Below, in pieces: positions 1 to 8,359 of a DNA stretch of 64,000 nucleotides. The position numbers were made by a program, and so were the translations under genes. This DNA is from Haliscomenobacter sp040403615. Lineage in GTDB: Bacteria > Bacteroidota > Bacteroidia > Chitinophagales > Saprospiraceae. Where the stretch lies: NCBI RefSeq assembly GCF_040403615.1, contig NZ_JBBAKG010000019.1, positions 1 through 64,000 on the forward strand, read 5' to 3'. Below the pieces are notes generated by a model. That model made no database searches. It had not been told where the DNA came from and saw only the letters and a list, made by a program, of their open reading frames with translations. The stretch's first letter is position 1; each line of letters begins with the position of its first letter.

Positions 1-72
1 TATTTTTTCAGAAATATTAAATCGACCTTTTAACCAAAAAATAATGATGTTGGTATCCAGTAAATAATTCAT
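1..72 (-). CDS. PIN-domain toxin, VapC-like (partial, only first 24 codons)
   Basis: Only the N-terminus is inside the window; the gene continues past the left edge. The visible residues begin MNYLLDTNIIIFWLKG. This is the usual opening of PIN-domain ribonucleases: a short beta strand ending in the first metal-binding aspartate (the D of LLDTN, residue 6). VapC-type toxins of this fold cut tRNA or rRNA. The start codon overlaps the stop of the upstream small gene as ATGA (69-72), the translationally coupled arrangement usual for antitoxin-toxin pairs. The catalytic remainder cannot be seen, so intactness is unknown. Confidence 0.72.
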   Translation of the reverse strand, partial: MNYLLDTNIIIFWLKGRFNISEKI

Positions 73-305
73 AACATTTCTATTGGCCTTCCAAGGGTTC
101 TGTTTTCTTCAATTTGGGCGTTCAACTCTTCGGCAGTTTCCGGAAAATCATTCCAACTGCCATTCATGTCATTGATCCATTCATCGTCAGAAATAGCATC
201 AGTTGATTCTGTTTGATAAGAATACATTAGACCCAGTTTTTGGGCAAAAGCTTCCAAAAGTTTGGCATCAGCACTTCTTTCGATTTGAATAATGATCTTT
301 GTCAT
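69..305 (-). CDS. Small acidic protein upstream of the PIN toxin, probable antitoxin
   Basis: This 78-residue acidic protein starts MTKIIIQIE and is coupled to the PIN-domain gene by a 4-base ATGA overlap, so it is very probably the cognate antitoxin. A beta-strand-like N-terminus (residues 1-9) is followed by a helix and an acidic tail rich in D, E and W (about 39-70). Such a tail would suit wrapping a toxin active site. I see no clear MazE, PHD or RHH signature, so the DNA-binding class is undetermined. The frame is open upstream to 449, but the start at 305 fits better because the extra N-terminal residues look like translated non-coding DNA. The function is inferred from context. Confidence 0.68.
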   Translation of the reverse strand: MTKIIIQIERSADAKLLEAFAQKLGLMYSYQTESTDAISDDEWINDMNGSWNDFPETAEELNAQIEENRTLGRPIEML

Positions 306-458
306 GTTATTGCTTTGTACAAATATAGACCTAATAATTTTTGAATCAAACAAGCAACTGGGATTGATTTTTCTTGAAGGTTTAAGATACCCATGAAGGT
401 AGAGTCGATTGTTTGTTGTCATTTCATTTTTCCTCAAAAAGCTCTCCACTTTTTTTCT

Positions 459-466
459 TACCTTCG
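459..466 (+). promoter_or_regulatory. Putative Bacteroidota -7 element upstream of the ABC-F gene
   Basis: TACCTTCG differs at one base from the TAnnTTTG consensus of the Bacteroidota housekeeping sigma factor. It ends 27 bases before the ATG at 494. The context TACCTTCGCCCCCGCAAA almost repeats at 47258 and 52462, where it also precedes a start codon at about the same distance. I see no convincing -33 TTTG. Confidence 0.42.
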
Positions 467-493
467 CCCCCGCAAAAAAATACCTTCTCTACC

Positions 494-2116
494 ATGCTAA
501 CAGTTAGCGATGTTTCCTTGCAGTACGGCAAGCGCGTTTTATTCAATGAAGTAAACATCAAATTTACCCGTGGCAACTGTTACGGGGTAATTGGTGCCAA
601 TGGCGCGGGGAAATCTACGTTTTTGAAAATCCTCTCTGGAGAGATCAACCCCAATCGTGGTTCTATTTCCTTGGAACCCAACAACCGCATGGCGGTTCTC
701 AAGCAGAACCACTTTGAATTTGAGGAAGTAAGTGTGCTCGATACCGTCATGATGGGCCACAAGCAGATGTATGCCATCATGCAAGAAAAAAACGCCATTT
801 ACATGGATCCTGACGCTACAGAAGCCGATGGACTCCGTGCAGCAGACCTGGAAAACTTGTATGGTGAAATGGGCGGCTGGACTGCCGAAAGCGATGCTGC
901 CACCCTGCTGAGCAACCTGGGCGTAAAAGAAGATTTGCACTACCGCCTGATGAAAGACATCAGCGGTTCCGAAAAAGTAAAGGTACTTTTGGCCCAAGCC
1001 TTGTTTGGCGAGCCAGATATCCTGTTGCTCGACGAACCTACCAACGACCTGGACGCGGAAACCATCACTTGGTTGGCCGACTTCCTGGCAGACTTTAAAA
1101 ACACCGTAATTGTCGTTTCCCACGACCGTTACTTCCTGGATATGGTGTGTACACACATCTCCGACATCGACTTTCAAAAGATCAACACCTTTACGGGCAA
1201 CTACTCTTTCTGGTACGAATCCAGTCAGTTGATGCTTCAGCAAGCGGCCAACAAGAACAAGAAAATCGAGCAGAAGCGCCAGGAAATGATGGAATTTATC
1301 CAGCGATTCAGCGCCAACGCTTCTAAATCTCGTCAGGCCACTTCGCGCAAAAAAGCCCTGGAAAAACTCAACCTGGAAGAAATCAAACCTTCCAGCCGCA
1401 AATATCCCTACATCCATTTCCAAATGGAACGCGAACCTGGCGATCAACTTCTGGCAGTTCGTGACCTAAAAGCGACCGCTTCCGATGGCACACTCCTGTT
1501 TTCCAACGTATCGTTTACGGTAAACCAGGGTGAAAAAATCACCGTCTTGAGCCGGGACGCTACCGCGATCACCGCTTTTTACCAAATCCTGGGAGGCAAA
1601 CAAAAGCCTGATGCGGGGACCATCGAGTTTGGTCAAACCATCACCGTGGGGTACATGCCCAACGAAAACCAGGAGTTTTTCAAAGCGGGCAACGATACCG
1701 ACTTGATCAACTGGCTGCGCCAATATTCTGAAAACAAAGACGAACAATTTATCCGCAGTTTCCTTGGTCGGATGTTGTTTTCAGGTGAAGAGGTACACAA
1801 GCACTCCAGCGTATTGTCGGGAGGAGAAAAGGTGCGTTGCATGCTGGCCAAAGCCATGTTGGGTCACCCCAATTTTGTGCTGATGGACGAACCCACCAAC
1901 CACCTGGATCTGGAATCCATCACTGCGCTCAACACCGCCATGCAAAACTTCAAGGGCAACCTGATCTTTAGTTCGCATGACCATGCATTGACGGCCTCCG
2001 TGGCCAATCGCATCATCGAAATCACCCCTCGGGGCGTTATCGATAGTTTGATGGACTTTGACGAGTACCTGGTTTCGGATAAAATTAGAGCGGATCGGGA
2101 GAAGTTGTATAAGTGA
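494..2116 (+). CDS. ABC-F family ATPase, YbiT-like
   Basis: This 540-residue soluble protein has two ABC ATPase domains in tandem and no membrane segments, the ABC-F layout. ABC-F proteins bind the ribosomal E site and modulate translation or antibiotic sensitivity. The first domain has a good Walker A (GANGAGKST, residues 34-42) and Walker B ILLLDEPTNDLD, but its signature is ISGSEK instead of LSGGE. A charged linker (SRFSANASKSRQATSRKK) matches the YbiT subgroup. The second domain keeps LSGGEKVR and LMDEPTNHLD, but the Walker A position reads LSRDATAITA (about 352-361) with no GKS/T. ATP binding at that site is therefore probably altered. I chose the ATG at 494, not an in-frame codon at 413, because family similarity starts at MLTVSDVSLQ and a promoter-like element lies between. 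Confidence 0.93.
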   Translation: MLTVSDVSLQYGKRVLFNEVNIKFTRGNCYGVIGANGAGKSTFLKILSGEINPNRGSISLEPNNRMAVLKQNHFEFEEVSVLDTVMMGHKQMYAIMQEKNAIYMDPDATEADGLRAADLENLYGEMGGWTAESDAATLLSNLGVKEDLHYRLMKDISGSEKVKVLLAQALFGEPDILLLDEPTNDLDAETITWLADFLADFKNTVIVVSHDRYFLDMVCTHISDIDFQKINTFTGNYSFWYESSQLMLQQAANKNKKIEQKRQEMMEFIQRFSANASKSRQATSRKKALEKLNLEEIKPSSRKYPYIHFQMEREPGDQLLAVRDLKATASDGTLLFSNVSFTVNQGEKITVLSRDATAITAFYQILGGKQKPDAGTIEFGQTITVGYMPNENQEFFKAGNDTDLINWLRQYSENKDEQFIRSFLGRMLFSGEEVHKHSSVLSGGEKVRCMLAKAMLGHPNFVLMDEPTNHLDLESITALNTAMQNFKGNLIFSSHDHALTASVANRIIEITPRGVIDSLMDFDEYLVSDKIRADREKLYK

Positions 2117-2170
2117 GAAAACCTGTTGTCAATTTTTCCATTTGTTGAGTAGTTCCTTGGAAACAATGCT

Positions 2171-2178
2171 TAGTTTTG
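2171..2178 (+). promoter_or_regulatory. Putative -7 element upstream of the GH2 gene
   Basis: TAGTTTTG is an exact match to TAnnTTTG and ends 22 bases before the GH2 start codon. TTTG at 2141 is a possible -33 partner, but the spacing is somewhat long. Confidence 0.4.
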
Positions 2179-2200
2179 GCCAAAACAAACAAAACAAAGC

Positions 2201-5008
2201 ATGGTTTCCTACACACTACATCAATGCCTGAAGCGCTTTTGCGTGATGGTTCTCACAACACTTGTACACTTTCCCATTTTCCTTTCCGCCCAATCCATCC
2301 CCCTTCCGGAACATCCACGCCCCGACTTTGAGCGCCCGGACTGGGTCAACCTCAACGGAACCTGGGCTTTCGAGTTTGACAAAAACGACCAGGGCGTAGC
2401 CCAAAAATGGATGAATGGGGCGCGCAAGTTCAGCAAAGCCATTCAAGTCCCTTTTCCTTGGGGTGCACCCCTGTCGGGCGTAACGGATGAAGCCGATATT
2501 GCCTGGTACCAGCACGAGATCAAAGTACCCGCCGCTTGGAAAGGCAAGCGCACTTTCCTGACCATCGGAGCCAGTGACTGGGAAACGACGGTGTACCTCG
2601 ATGGCAAAGAACTCGGTAAGCACCAGGGCGGATACACGCCATTTTCTTTTGACCTCACTCCTTTGTTGAAATACGACAGCCCCCAACGCCTCAGCATTCG
2701 GGTGGACGACAAGCGCCGCGAGTTTACCCTCTACGGCAAGCAAGGGTATGGCAACGCTAGAGGCATTTGGCAAACCATCTATTTGGATGCCCGGGGCCAA
2801 AATTACCTCGACGCCTTGCATTTTTCCCCCGATATCGACAACCAAAAAGTCAGCGTAACGGCCTACTTACCTGCGCCAGCCACCCAGGAATTGCAATTGG
2901 AGGTCAAAATAGCGGGCAAAACCAGTACTCAGAAGATTGCCGCTGGCAGCAGCAGCCTCACTTTTGATGTGGCCATTCAGAACCAGCACCTGTGGACTTT
3001 GGATGATCCTTACCTCTATGAAGTGGAAGCCCAGCTCAGCGATGGTAAAAATGCGCCAGATGTGTTGAAATCCTACTTTGGCATGCGCAAGATCTCGGTA
3101 GTGGACTTGCCTGGTACTGCTTATCCCTACATCGCGCTCAACAACGAACCGATTTACCTGCAACTCACGCTGGATCAATCCTATCATCCTGAAGGTTTTT
3201 ACACTTTCCCCAGCGATGAATTTATGAAAGAAGAAATTCTGCTGGCGCGGGGCATTGGCCTCAACGGCATTCGCACCCACATCAAGGTGGACATCCCTCG
3301 TAAACTGTATTGGGCCGACAAATTGGGCGTTTTGGTCATGTCGGATTTGCCCAACTTTTGGGGCGAACCAGATGCATCTGCCCGCAAGGAATCTGATTAT
3401 ACTCTGCGGGAAATGATCAAGCGGGATTACAACCACCCGGCCATTTTTTCCTGGATCACCTTCAACGAAACCTGGGGCTTGACAACCAAAGTGGAAGAAA
3501 ATGGCAAGAAACAAAACAAGTACCTCCCCGAAACCCAAAAATGGGTAGTATCGATGTATAAATTGGCCAAACAACTCGATCCTACCCGTTTGGTAGAAGA
3601 CAACTCCATCTGCTGCGGACGCGGCCACACCGAAACCGATATCAACTCCTGGCACGAATACCTGCCCGGCTGGGCCTGGGAAGAGCACCTCAAAAACATC
3701 GACGCCAATACTTTTCCTGGGAGCAAAAACCACATGGAAGCGGGCTATACTCAGGGCCGCCAACCCAACATTAACTCTGAATGTGGCAACGTGTGGGGTT
3801 ACGACGGCAGCACCGGAGATGTGGATTGGAGTTGGGATTACCACCGCATGATGAACACCTTTCGCAAGTACCCCAAAGTAGCTGGCTGGCTGTACACGGA
3901 ACACCACGACGTGATCAACGAGTGGAACGGCTACTGGAAATTTGACCGTTCCAACAAGTTTACCGGGCTGGAGGAAATGGCCGACGGCATGTCAATCAAA
4001 GACTTACACTCCATGATTTACATCTCAACAGGCAACGAAATCAGCAAAACGGTGCAGCCTGGAGAAAGTGTGAAAATTCCACTTTATGCTTCATTTTACA
4101 CCAATCGAACCGATCTGGGCAAAACCTTAACCCTGCAAATCAAACTTTCTGGCTACGACGCCCTCGGGCAAAAGAAAACCTGGATGACTACCCAACGCAG
4201 TGTGCCTTACACGCCCTGGATGCAAAAACAGCTCGATTCATTGAGGCTGCAATTGCCCAATGAAAAATGCGTAGCCAATTTGTCACTGACCCTCCAGGAC
4301 GCCCTCGGCAATGACTTGCACCACAACGTGATGAGTTTTGTAGTCGAAACCCCAGCTCCTGCAAGCATGACCTTGCCCAACGGCAAGTTGGCTCAGGTAT
4401 TGACGGTAGCACCCAAAGATTTCAGTGCAGCCAAGTGGTCGAAAAAACAATGGAATGTGCTGGATGGCCTTAAAGTCAACGGGGCAGGAAGCGGTTTTTT
4501 TGAGTACACCTTCAAAATGGCCAAAAAGCCTACCGGCACCGAGTCGGCTACCTTTATTGCAGAATTGGGCGCCAAGCAATTGTTTGTCAAAGACTACGAT
4601 AAAGCCACCAATGTCAATGTAGACTACATGTTGGGTGGACGCGTAGATCCCAGCTCAAACCCAAATTCCTATCCCATGACCGACGAATACCTCGCTCCCA
4701 GTACGGTCAATGTAACGGTCAATGGCATTTTCGCCGGAAGGGTAGACCTGGCCGATGATCCTGCCGACCACCGGGGTGTATTGTCCTGGCATTACCAGCC
4801 CAAAGTGCGCAAATTGCAAGAGGCAGGTTCTTATGGTTACCGGGTAGCGGTCAATATCCCTCCTCAGGCACTGAACATCGCCAAAGTAAGTGGTGAATTG
4901 ATTGTGCGTTTGGAAGTGCAAGAATCGATGCCCGGTGGCTTGGCGGTGTATGGAGATAAATTTGGGCGGTATCCGTTGAACCCGACGGTAGTGTTGGTGA
5001 AGGAATAA
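2201..5008 (+). CDS. Exported glycoside hydrolase family 2 protein
   Basis: This 935-residue exported glycosidase has an N-terminal signal peptide with a hydrophobic core up to about residue 30 (FLSAQS). It follows the GH2 order: a jelly-roll sugar-binding domain (about 45-195, with GTWAFEFD and GNARGIWQTIYLD), an Ig-like domain (200-300), and a TIM barrel (305-600). Both catalytic glutamates are identifiable: acid/base E423 in TFNETWG and nucleophile E527 in NINSECG. GH2 enzymes release terminal beta-galactose, glucuronate, mannose or arabinose; the exact specificity cannot be read here. Residues 600-935 form extra beta-sandwich domains and do not resemble a T9SS tail, so a periplasmic location is likely. 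No SusCD pair is adjacent. A hairpin follows the stop. Confidence 0.9.
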   Translation: MVSYTLHQCLKRFCVMVLTTLVHFPIFLSAQSIPLPEHPRPDFERPDWVNLNGTWAFEFDKNDQGVAQKWMNGARKFSKAIQVPFPWGAPLSGVTDEADIAWYQHEIKVPAAWKGKRTFLTIGASDWETTVYLDGKELGKHQGGYTPFSFDLTPLLKYDSPQRLSIRVDDKRREFTLYGKQGYGNARGIWQTIYLDARGQNYLDALHFSPDIDNQKVSVTAYLPAPATQELQLEVKIAGKTSTQKIAAGSSSLTFDVAIQNQHLWTLDDPYLYEVEAQLSDGKNAPDVLKSYFGMRKISVVDLPGTAYPYIALNNEPIYLQLTLDQSYHPEGFYTFPSDEFMKEEILLARGIGLNGIRTHIKVDIPRKLYWADKLGVLVMSDLPNFWGEPDASARKESDYTLREMIKRDYNHPAIFSWITFNETWGLTTKVEENGKKQNKYLPETQKWVVSMYKLAKQLDPTRLVEDNSICCGRGHTETDINSWHEYLPGWAWEEHLKNIDANTFPGSKNHMEAGYTQGRQPNINSECGNVWGYDGSTGDVDWSWDYHRMMNTFRKYPKVAGWLYTEHHDVINEWNGYWKFDRSNKFTGLEEMADGMSIKDLHSMIYISTGNEISKTVQPGESVKIPLYASFYTNRTDLGKTLTLQIKLSGYDALGQKKTWMTTQRSVPYTPWMQKQLDSLRLQLPNEKCVANLSLTLQDALGNDLHHNVMSFVVETPAPASMTLPNGKLAQVLTVAPKDFSAAKWSKKQWNVLDGLKVNGAGSGFFEYTFKMAKKPTGTESATFIAELGAKQLFVKDYDKATNVNVDYMLGGRVDPSSNPNSYPMTDEYLAPSTVNVTVNGIFAGRVDLADDPADHRGVLSWHYQPKVRKLQEAGSYGYRVAVNIPPQALNIAKVSGELIVRLEVQESMPGGLAVYGDKFGRYPLNPTVVLVKE

Positions 5009-5021
5009 GGATGCTAAATAT

Positions 5022-5057
5022 AGGTCGCTGATTGGTAAAATAGCCAGTCAGCGATCT
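5022..5057. terminator. Hairpin between convergent GH2 and Uma2 genes
   Basis: Fourteen-base arms (5022-5035 and 5044-5057), with two mismatches that can form G-U pairs, enclose an 8-base loop. The hairpin lies between two convergent stop codons and probably terminates both. There is no long T tract. Confidence 0.6.
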
Positions 5058-5061
5058 TGTA

Positions 5062-5640
5062 TTAAAACTCCACCCTCCGATAAATATCTCCTAAACTCAG
5101 TTCAATTCCCAATGATTTTAATGGAACATTACCCTCCAATCCAATAAACTCCTCTTCTTGCCACATGTTGCTGTTAACCTTGTAGAAAGTAAGTACCTCT
5201 GGTGCATCCTGTCTTACCAGCACATATTCTTTGAAAGAAGGTAAACTACGGTACTCCAAAAACTTCTGATTTCGGTCGTATTGTTCTGTCGTTTTGGACA
5301 AAATTTCAACAATTAGTATAGGGTTGGTGATGGCCTGAGCTTCTTCTTTGGCCACTAAGGGAGTTTCAGTGACCACCAAGGCGTCCGCATAAACGTAAAA
5401 GTTGAATTTGGGAAGATAAATTTTTTGATCACTGCCAAATACCTGAAATTGAGGCATATCCTCCAGCGCGTTGTCCAGATATTTACTCAAATTTTGGGCA
5501 ATACGATTGTGGTTGATGCTACCTCCGGCCATCATTATAAGGTTTCCGTTTCTGAATTCATACCTTTCTCCCTGTTGTTGCTCAAAGATCAAATATTCGG
5601 CAACCGTCCAGGTCTTTTTTGCTTCGGCAAATGCAGGCAT
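5062..5640 (-). CDS. Uma2 family protein (DUF820, restriction-endonuclease-like fold)
   Basis: This 192-residue protein opens with TWTVAEYLIFEQQQGERYEFRNGNLI, the standard Uma2/DUF820 beginning, followed by INHNRIAQNLSKYLDNAL, SDQKIYL, DALVV and NPILIVEILSKTTEQYDRNQKFLEYRSL. The family has a PD-(D/E)XK nuclease-like fold. Likely metal and catalytic residues are the glutamate of YEFRNG, the aspartate of YADALVV and the glutamate of LIVEILS. The in vivo role of these often multicopy proteins is largely unknown, and nuclease activity is inferred from the fold. The gene stands alone, convergent with the GH2 gene. Family assignment is confident; function is not. Confidence 0.87.
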   Translation of the reverse strand: MPAFAEAKKTWTVAEYLIFEQQQGERYEFRNGNLIMMAGGSINHNRIAQNLSKYLDNALEDMPQFQVFGSDQKIYLPKFNFYVYADALVVTETPLVAKEEAQAITNPILIVEILSKTTEQYDRNQKFLEYRSLPSFKEYVLVRQDAPEVLTFYKVNSNMWQEEEFIGLEGNVPLKSLGIELSLGDIYRRVEF

Positions 5641-5767
5641 ATGCGTAATTTATGCTGTAAGATAGCCGATTTTAGGATTTGAGGCAAGCCACAATTAGAC
5701 TTATACTCAAAATCTAGCAAAAATCCTTTCATTTCCCCTATTTTACAACCCAAAACCAAATCAGACC

Positions 5768-6550
5768 ATGACTTACGAAAATCTCCTCCTCTCCGAAGAA
5801 AACAACATTCTGATTGTGACCTTCAACCGGGAGAAAGCGCTCAATGCGCTGAATCGACGCACCATGTTGGAGCTCAATCACCTATTTTCCGAGGATGCCC
5901 CGGCTCGTACCAATCTGAAAGGCATTGTCCTGACCGGAGCTGGGGATCGGGCTTTTGTAGCGGGTGCCGACATCAAGGAGTTTCTGGAGATGGAAGGCGA
6001 AAAAGGCCAGAATATGGCGCAATATGGCCAGGACACCCTTTTCTTGATCGAACGGTTTTCCAAGCCCGTAGTGGCAGCGGTAAATGGATTTGCCCTCGGC
6101 GGCGGTTGCGAATTGGCCATGGCCTGTCACCTGCGCGTGGCGGGCGAAAAAGCCCGTTTTGGACAACCCGAAGTCAATCTAGGCATCATCCCCGGATATG
6201 GAGGTACCCAGCGCTTGACGCAGTTGGTTGGAAAGGCAAAGTCACTCGAACTCTGTATGACCGGAGAAATGATAGATGCGACCGAAGCGCACCGCTTGGG
6301 TTTGGCCAATTACGTGGTTCCTGCCGGCGAAGAAGTCATTATGGCCATCAATTTGATTGAAAAAACCGCCACCAAAGGCCCAATCGCGATAGCCAAGGTA
6401 ATCGAATCGGTCAATGCCTTTTTTGAAGATGGCGTAGACGGGTTCGCCTATGAAATCAAAGCTTTTGGAGAAACAACTAATACGACCGATTTTAGAGAAG
6501 GCGCAACTGCGTTTACAGAAAAAAGAACACCGAAATTTGAAGGGAAATAG
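5768..6550 (+). CDS. Enoyl-CoA hydratase / crotonase family protein
   Basis: This 260-residue cytoplasmic protein has the full crotonase fold. It shows the CoA-binding oxyanion segment AGADIKEF near residue 65 and the GGGCELAMACHLRVA motif. Both hydratase glutamates are at the canonical positions, E115 (GGGCELA) and E135 (GQPEVNLG), followed by GIIPGYGGTQRL. With both glutamates present, syn-hydration of trans-2-enoyl-CoA is the probable reaction, as in fatty acid beta-oxidation or butyrate-type pathways. Other acyl-CoA substrates remain possible. The gene is monocistronic, with a strong hairpin immediately after its stop. Length is normal for the family. Confidence 0.93.
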   Translation: MTYENLLLSEENNILIVTFNREKALNALNRRTMLELNHLFSEDAPARTNLKGIVLTGAGDRAFVAGADIKEFLEMEGEKGQNMAQYGQDTLFLIERFSKPVVAAVNGFALGGGCELAMACHLRVAGEKARFGQPEVNLGIIPGYGGTQRLTQLVGKAKSLELCMTGEMIDATEAHRLGLANYVVPAGEEVIMAINLIEKTATKGPIAIAKVIESVNAFFEDGVDGFAYEIKAFGETTNTTDFREGATAFTEKRTPKFEGK

Positions 6551-6552
6551 TA

Positions 6553-6595
6553 GGCAGCACCCGATCTTGCATTGCAAGCAAGATCAGGTGCTACC
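6553..6595. terminator. Strong hairpin between convergent crotonase and hpf genes
   Basis: Arms 6553-6570 and 6578-6595 are 18 bases long with two mismatches (core AGCACC, GATCTTGC) around a 7-base loop. It lies between two convergent genes and should act as a bidirectional terminator, although there is no long T tract. Confidence 0.7.
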
Positions 6596-6601
6596 CAAAT
6601 T

Positions 6602-6895
6602 TCATAGCATCTCCTTGTATTTTAGGATCTGTTTTTTTATTTTCTCAGCGGCACTCGCGATGGCTTGCTCAAAGGTCTCTTCGGTAGCTTCCGCGAATAG
6701 GGTACTCCCAGGTACATCCAGCTGTATCTCCGCAACGCGACTGGGTTTGTGACGCAATGGATTCACGTCATCTTTCAGAAACACTTTTGCACCAAGAATT
6801 TGATCATAAAAAGTACTCATTTTGTTTACCTTTTCTTCGATCAATGTTTGAATGTGTTCGAAGACTGGAAATGGAGCTTGAATATCGATTTTCAT
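6602..6895 (-). CDS. hpf: Ribosome hibernation promoting factor, short form (HPF/RaiA family)
   Basis: This 97-residue protein has the beta-alpha-beta-beta-beta-alpha layout of HPF/YfiA: MKIDIQAPFPVF, helix EHIQTLIEEKVNKMSTF, strands around AKVFLKDD and RVAEIQLDVPGSTLFAEA, then helix TFEQAIASAAEKIKKQILKYKEML. These proteins bind the decoding centre of the 30S subunit, block mRNA and tRNA binding, and stabilise inactive ribosomes in stationary phase. The length matches the short form without the dimerisation domain. An exact -7 match (TACTTTTG) lies about 60 bases upstream. The gene is convergent with the crotonase gene and divergent from the next exported protein. Confidence 0.88.
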   Translation of the reverse strand: MKIDIQAPFPVFEHIQTLIEEKVNKMSTFYDQILGAKVFLKDDVNPLRHKPSRVAEIQLDVPGSTLFAEATEETFEQAIASAAEKIKKQILKYKEML

Positions 6896-6955
6896 TTTTA
6901 GGGAAATTTATGTAAAAAATTCAGTTATTCACGTTTATTAAACATGAACACGTGT

Positions 6956-6963
6956 CAAAAGTA
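6956..6963 (-). promoter_or_regulatory. Putative -7 element for hpf
   Basis: On the minus strand this reads TACTTTTG, an exact TAnnTTTG match 60 bases before the hpf start. It would give a moderately long leader. No TTTG was found at the usual -33 distance. Confidence 0.38.
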
Positions 6964-7039
6964 AGTGCTGACTTACAACGCACCTTTGACATTTGTTATC
7001 GTATTCATTGATCTTCATCATCCCCAGTTTTTGATACCT

Positions 7040-8251
7040 ATGAGAAAGAACTTTACGTTTCTATTGTTGCTTTGCGGATTTGGCCTCCAAGCCCAGGATT
7101 TAAGCGGTTTTTGGGTGGGAACGGTTATGCAAAATGGCCGCCCCAATGTATATTCCTATCAACTGGATTTGCAGCAGGATGGAAATACCCTCACCGGCAA
7201 AGCGGTTTCCGTAACCGAAGATGGCTCTGCCAAATCTGAATTTACGGTAACTGGAATTTGGCAGGGTGGACGATTGATTCTACAGGAATTGAGTCAAGTA
7301 ACCACCCCCAAATCAAGTGGTTGGTGCCTCAAGTATGCTACCCTGCTATTGGGTACTACCGGAGAGGGAATTTGGACGCTGAAAGGCGACTGGATCGCTG
7401 ACAATTGCTCGCCTGGTACCATGCGGCTGGTCAAGGAATCTGAGGCTACTCAACTCGATGCTGGCGACGATGTGTTTGTACCAGAAGGAATCTGGACTGG
7501 TCACCTTTCACAAACCGATCGGGCTTATGAGTTTTATTACGAACTCAATCTTCAGCCCGAAGGCAAGGGATTCGCCAGAATCATGTCTGAAGAGAATGGA
7601 GGCAGCGCCAAGCATTCTCTGGAATGGAAACTCAATGACGCCAGAGATTCATTGATCGTTCAGGAAATGAAAATTTTGGAGAAAACCGACCCCAATTGGC
7701 GCTGGTGCATCAAGTCCTTGCGGTTTGGATTGGATCAAAACGAAAATCGGTTCGGGTTCAACGGCACCTGGGCGGGCAGAATAGAAGCCACCGAAACCCA
7801 ACGGGCAGGAGCCTGCGCCCCAGGGCAAGTATACGTGGAAAAACCGATTTTGAACAACGATGAAAAGTCGAAAATCCGCAATCTCCAAACCCAAACCGGA
7901 CTAGGGGAGCATGCCCGAAAGCTGAAATTGCAGCGCACCATTCAAGTCAATGCCACGGATTTGACCATCAGTGTGTGGGACAATGGTACCGAGGATGGAG
8001 ACATCGTTACGGTATTTTTTAATGGCCGTCGCTTGGCCAATCAGCAACGCATCTCCAAAAATAAATTGACCTACAAAGTAAAACTCAACGGCACTGACAA
8101 TTTTTTGATGGTGCAAGCCGATGATTTGGGCACCATCAAACCCAATACAGTAGCGGTTTCTATCCACGATGGCGAAACGGAACAAACGCTAGTCATCAGC
8201 TCGGATCTGGAAGAAAATGGCGCAGTGCTGATTCGAAAAATTGAGTATTAG
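7040..8251 (+). CDS. Exported protein of unknown function with repeated beta-barrel-like modules
   Basis: This 403-residue protein has a signal peptide (MRKNFTFLLLLCGFGLQAQ, cleavage near residue 19). I do not recognise a named family for the whole. Residues 20-140 (LSGFWVGTV) and 150-275 (PEGIWTGHL, later FNGTWAGRI) look like two copies of a lipocalin-like beta domain that opens with G-x-W-x-G. The last 105 residues form a separate beta domain with VWDNGTEDGDIVTVFFNGR and NTVAVSIHDGE, a type I recall from other Bacteroidota secreted proteins. No catalytic motif is visible. I chose the start at 7040, not 6965, because the signal peptide begins there. Confidence 0.75.
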   Translation: MRKNFTFLLLLCGFGLQAQDLSGFWVGTVMQNGRPNVYSYQLDLQQDGNTLTGKAVSVTEDGSAKSEFTVTGIWQGGRLILQELSQVTTPKSSGWCLKYATLLLGTTGEGIWTLKGDWIADNCSPGTMRLVKESEATQLDAGDDVFVPEGIWTGHLSQTDRAYEFYYELNLQPEGKGFARIMSEENGGSAKHSLEWKLNDARDSLIVQEMKILEKTDPNWRWCIKSLRFGLDQNENRFGFNGTWAGRIEATETQRAGACAPGQVYVEKPILNNDEKSKIRNLQTQTGLGEHARKLKLQRTIQVNATDLTISVWDNGTEDGDIVTVFFNGRRLANQQRISKNKLTYKVKLNGTDNFLMVQADDLGTIKPNTVAVSIHDGETEQTLVISSDLEENGAVLIRKIEY

Positions 8252-8359
8252 TGAGCGGTCAGCCTTCAGCAATCAGCTTTCAGCGATCAGCAGTGAGCGA
8301 TCAGCTTTCAGCAAAATGTGCTGATAGCTGATTGCTGACTGCTGATTGCTGACCGCTGA
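8252..8359. repeat. TCAGC-rich imperfect long inverted repeat, probable bidirectional terminator
   Basis: The whole 108-base gap between two convergent genes is built from variants of the 7-mer (A/T)TCAGCA/G. The left half carries TCAGC and the right half its complement GCTGA, so the transcript folds into one long imperfect hairpin with its loop around 8313-8320. No coding potential is visible. Confidence 0.62.

Noticed and set aside
539..1447. 302-codon minus-strand open frame opposite the ABC-F gene
   Set aside because: It lies fully antisense to a well-supported ABC-F gene, and its translation is low-complexity F/V/H/Q-rich sequence without domains.
2867..3907. 346-codon minus-strand open frame opposite the GH2 gene
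   Set aside because: It covers the GH2 catalytic region, where both catalytic glutamates are conserved on the plus strand.
8252..8359. Possible CRISPR array or tRNA-like element
   Set aside because: Units are only about 7 bases, with no constant spacers and no cas genes nearby; the arrangement is an inverted repeat.
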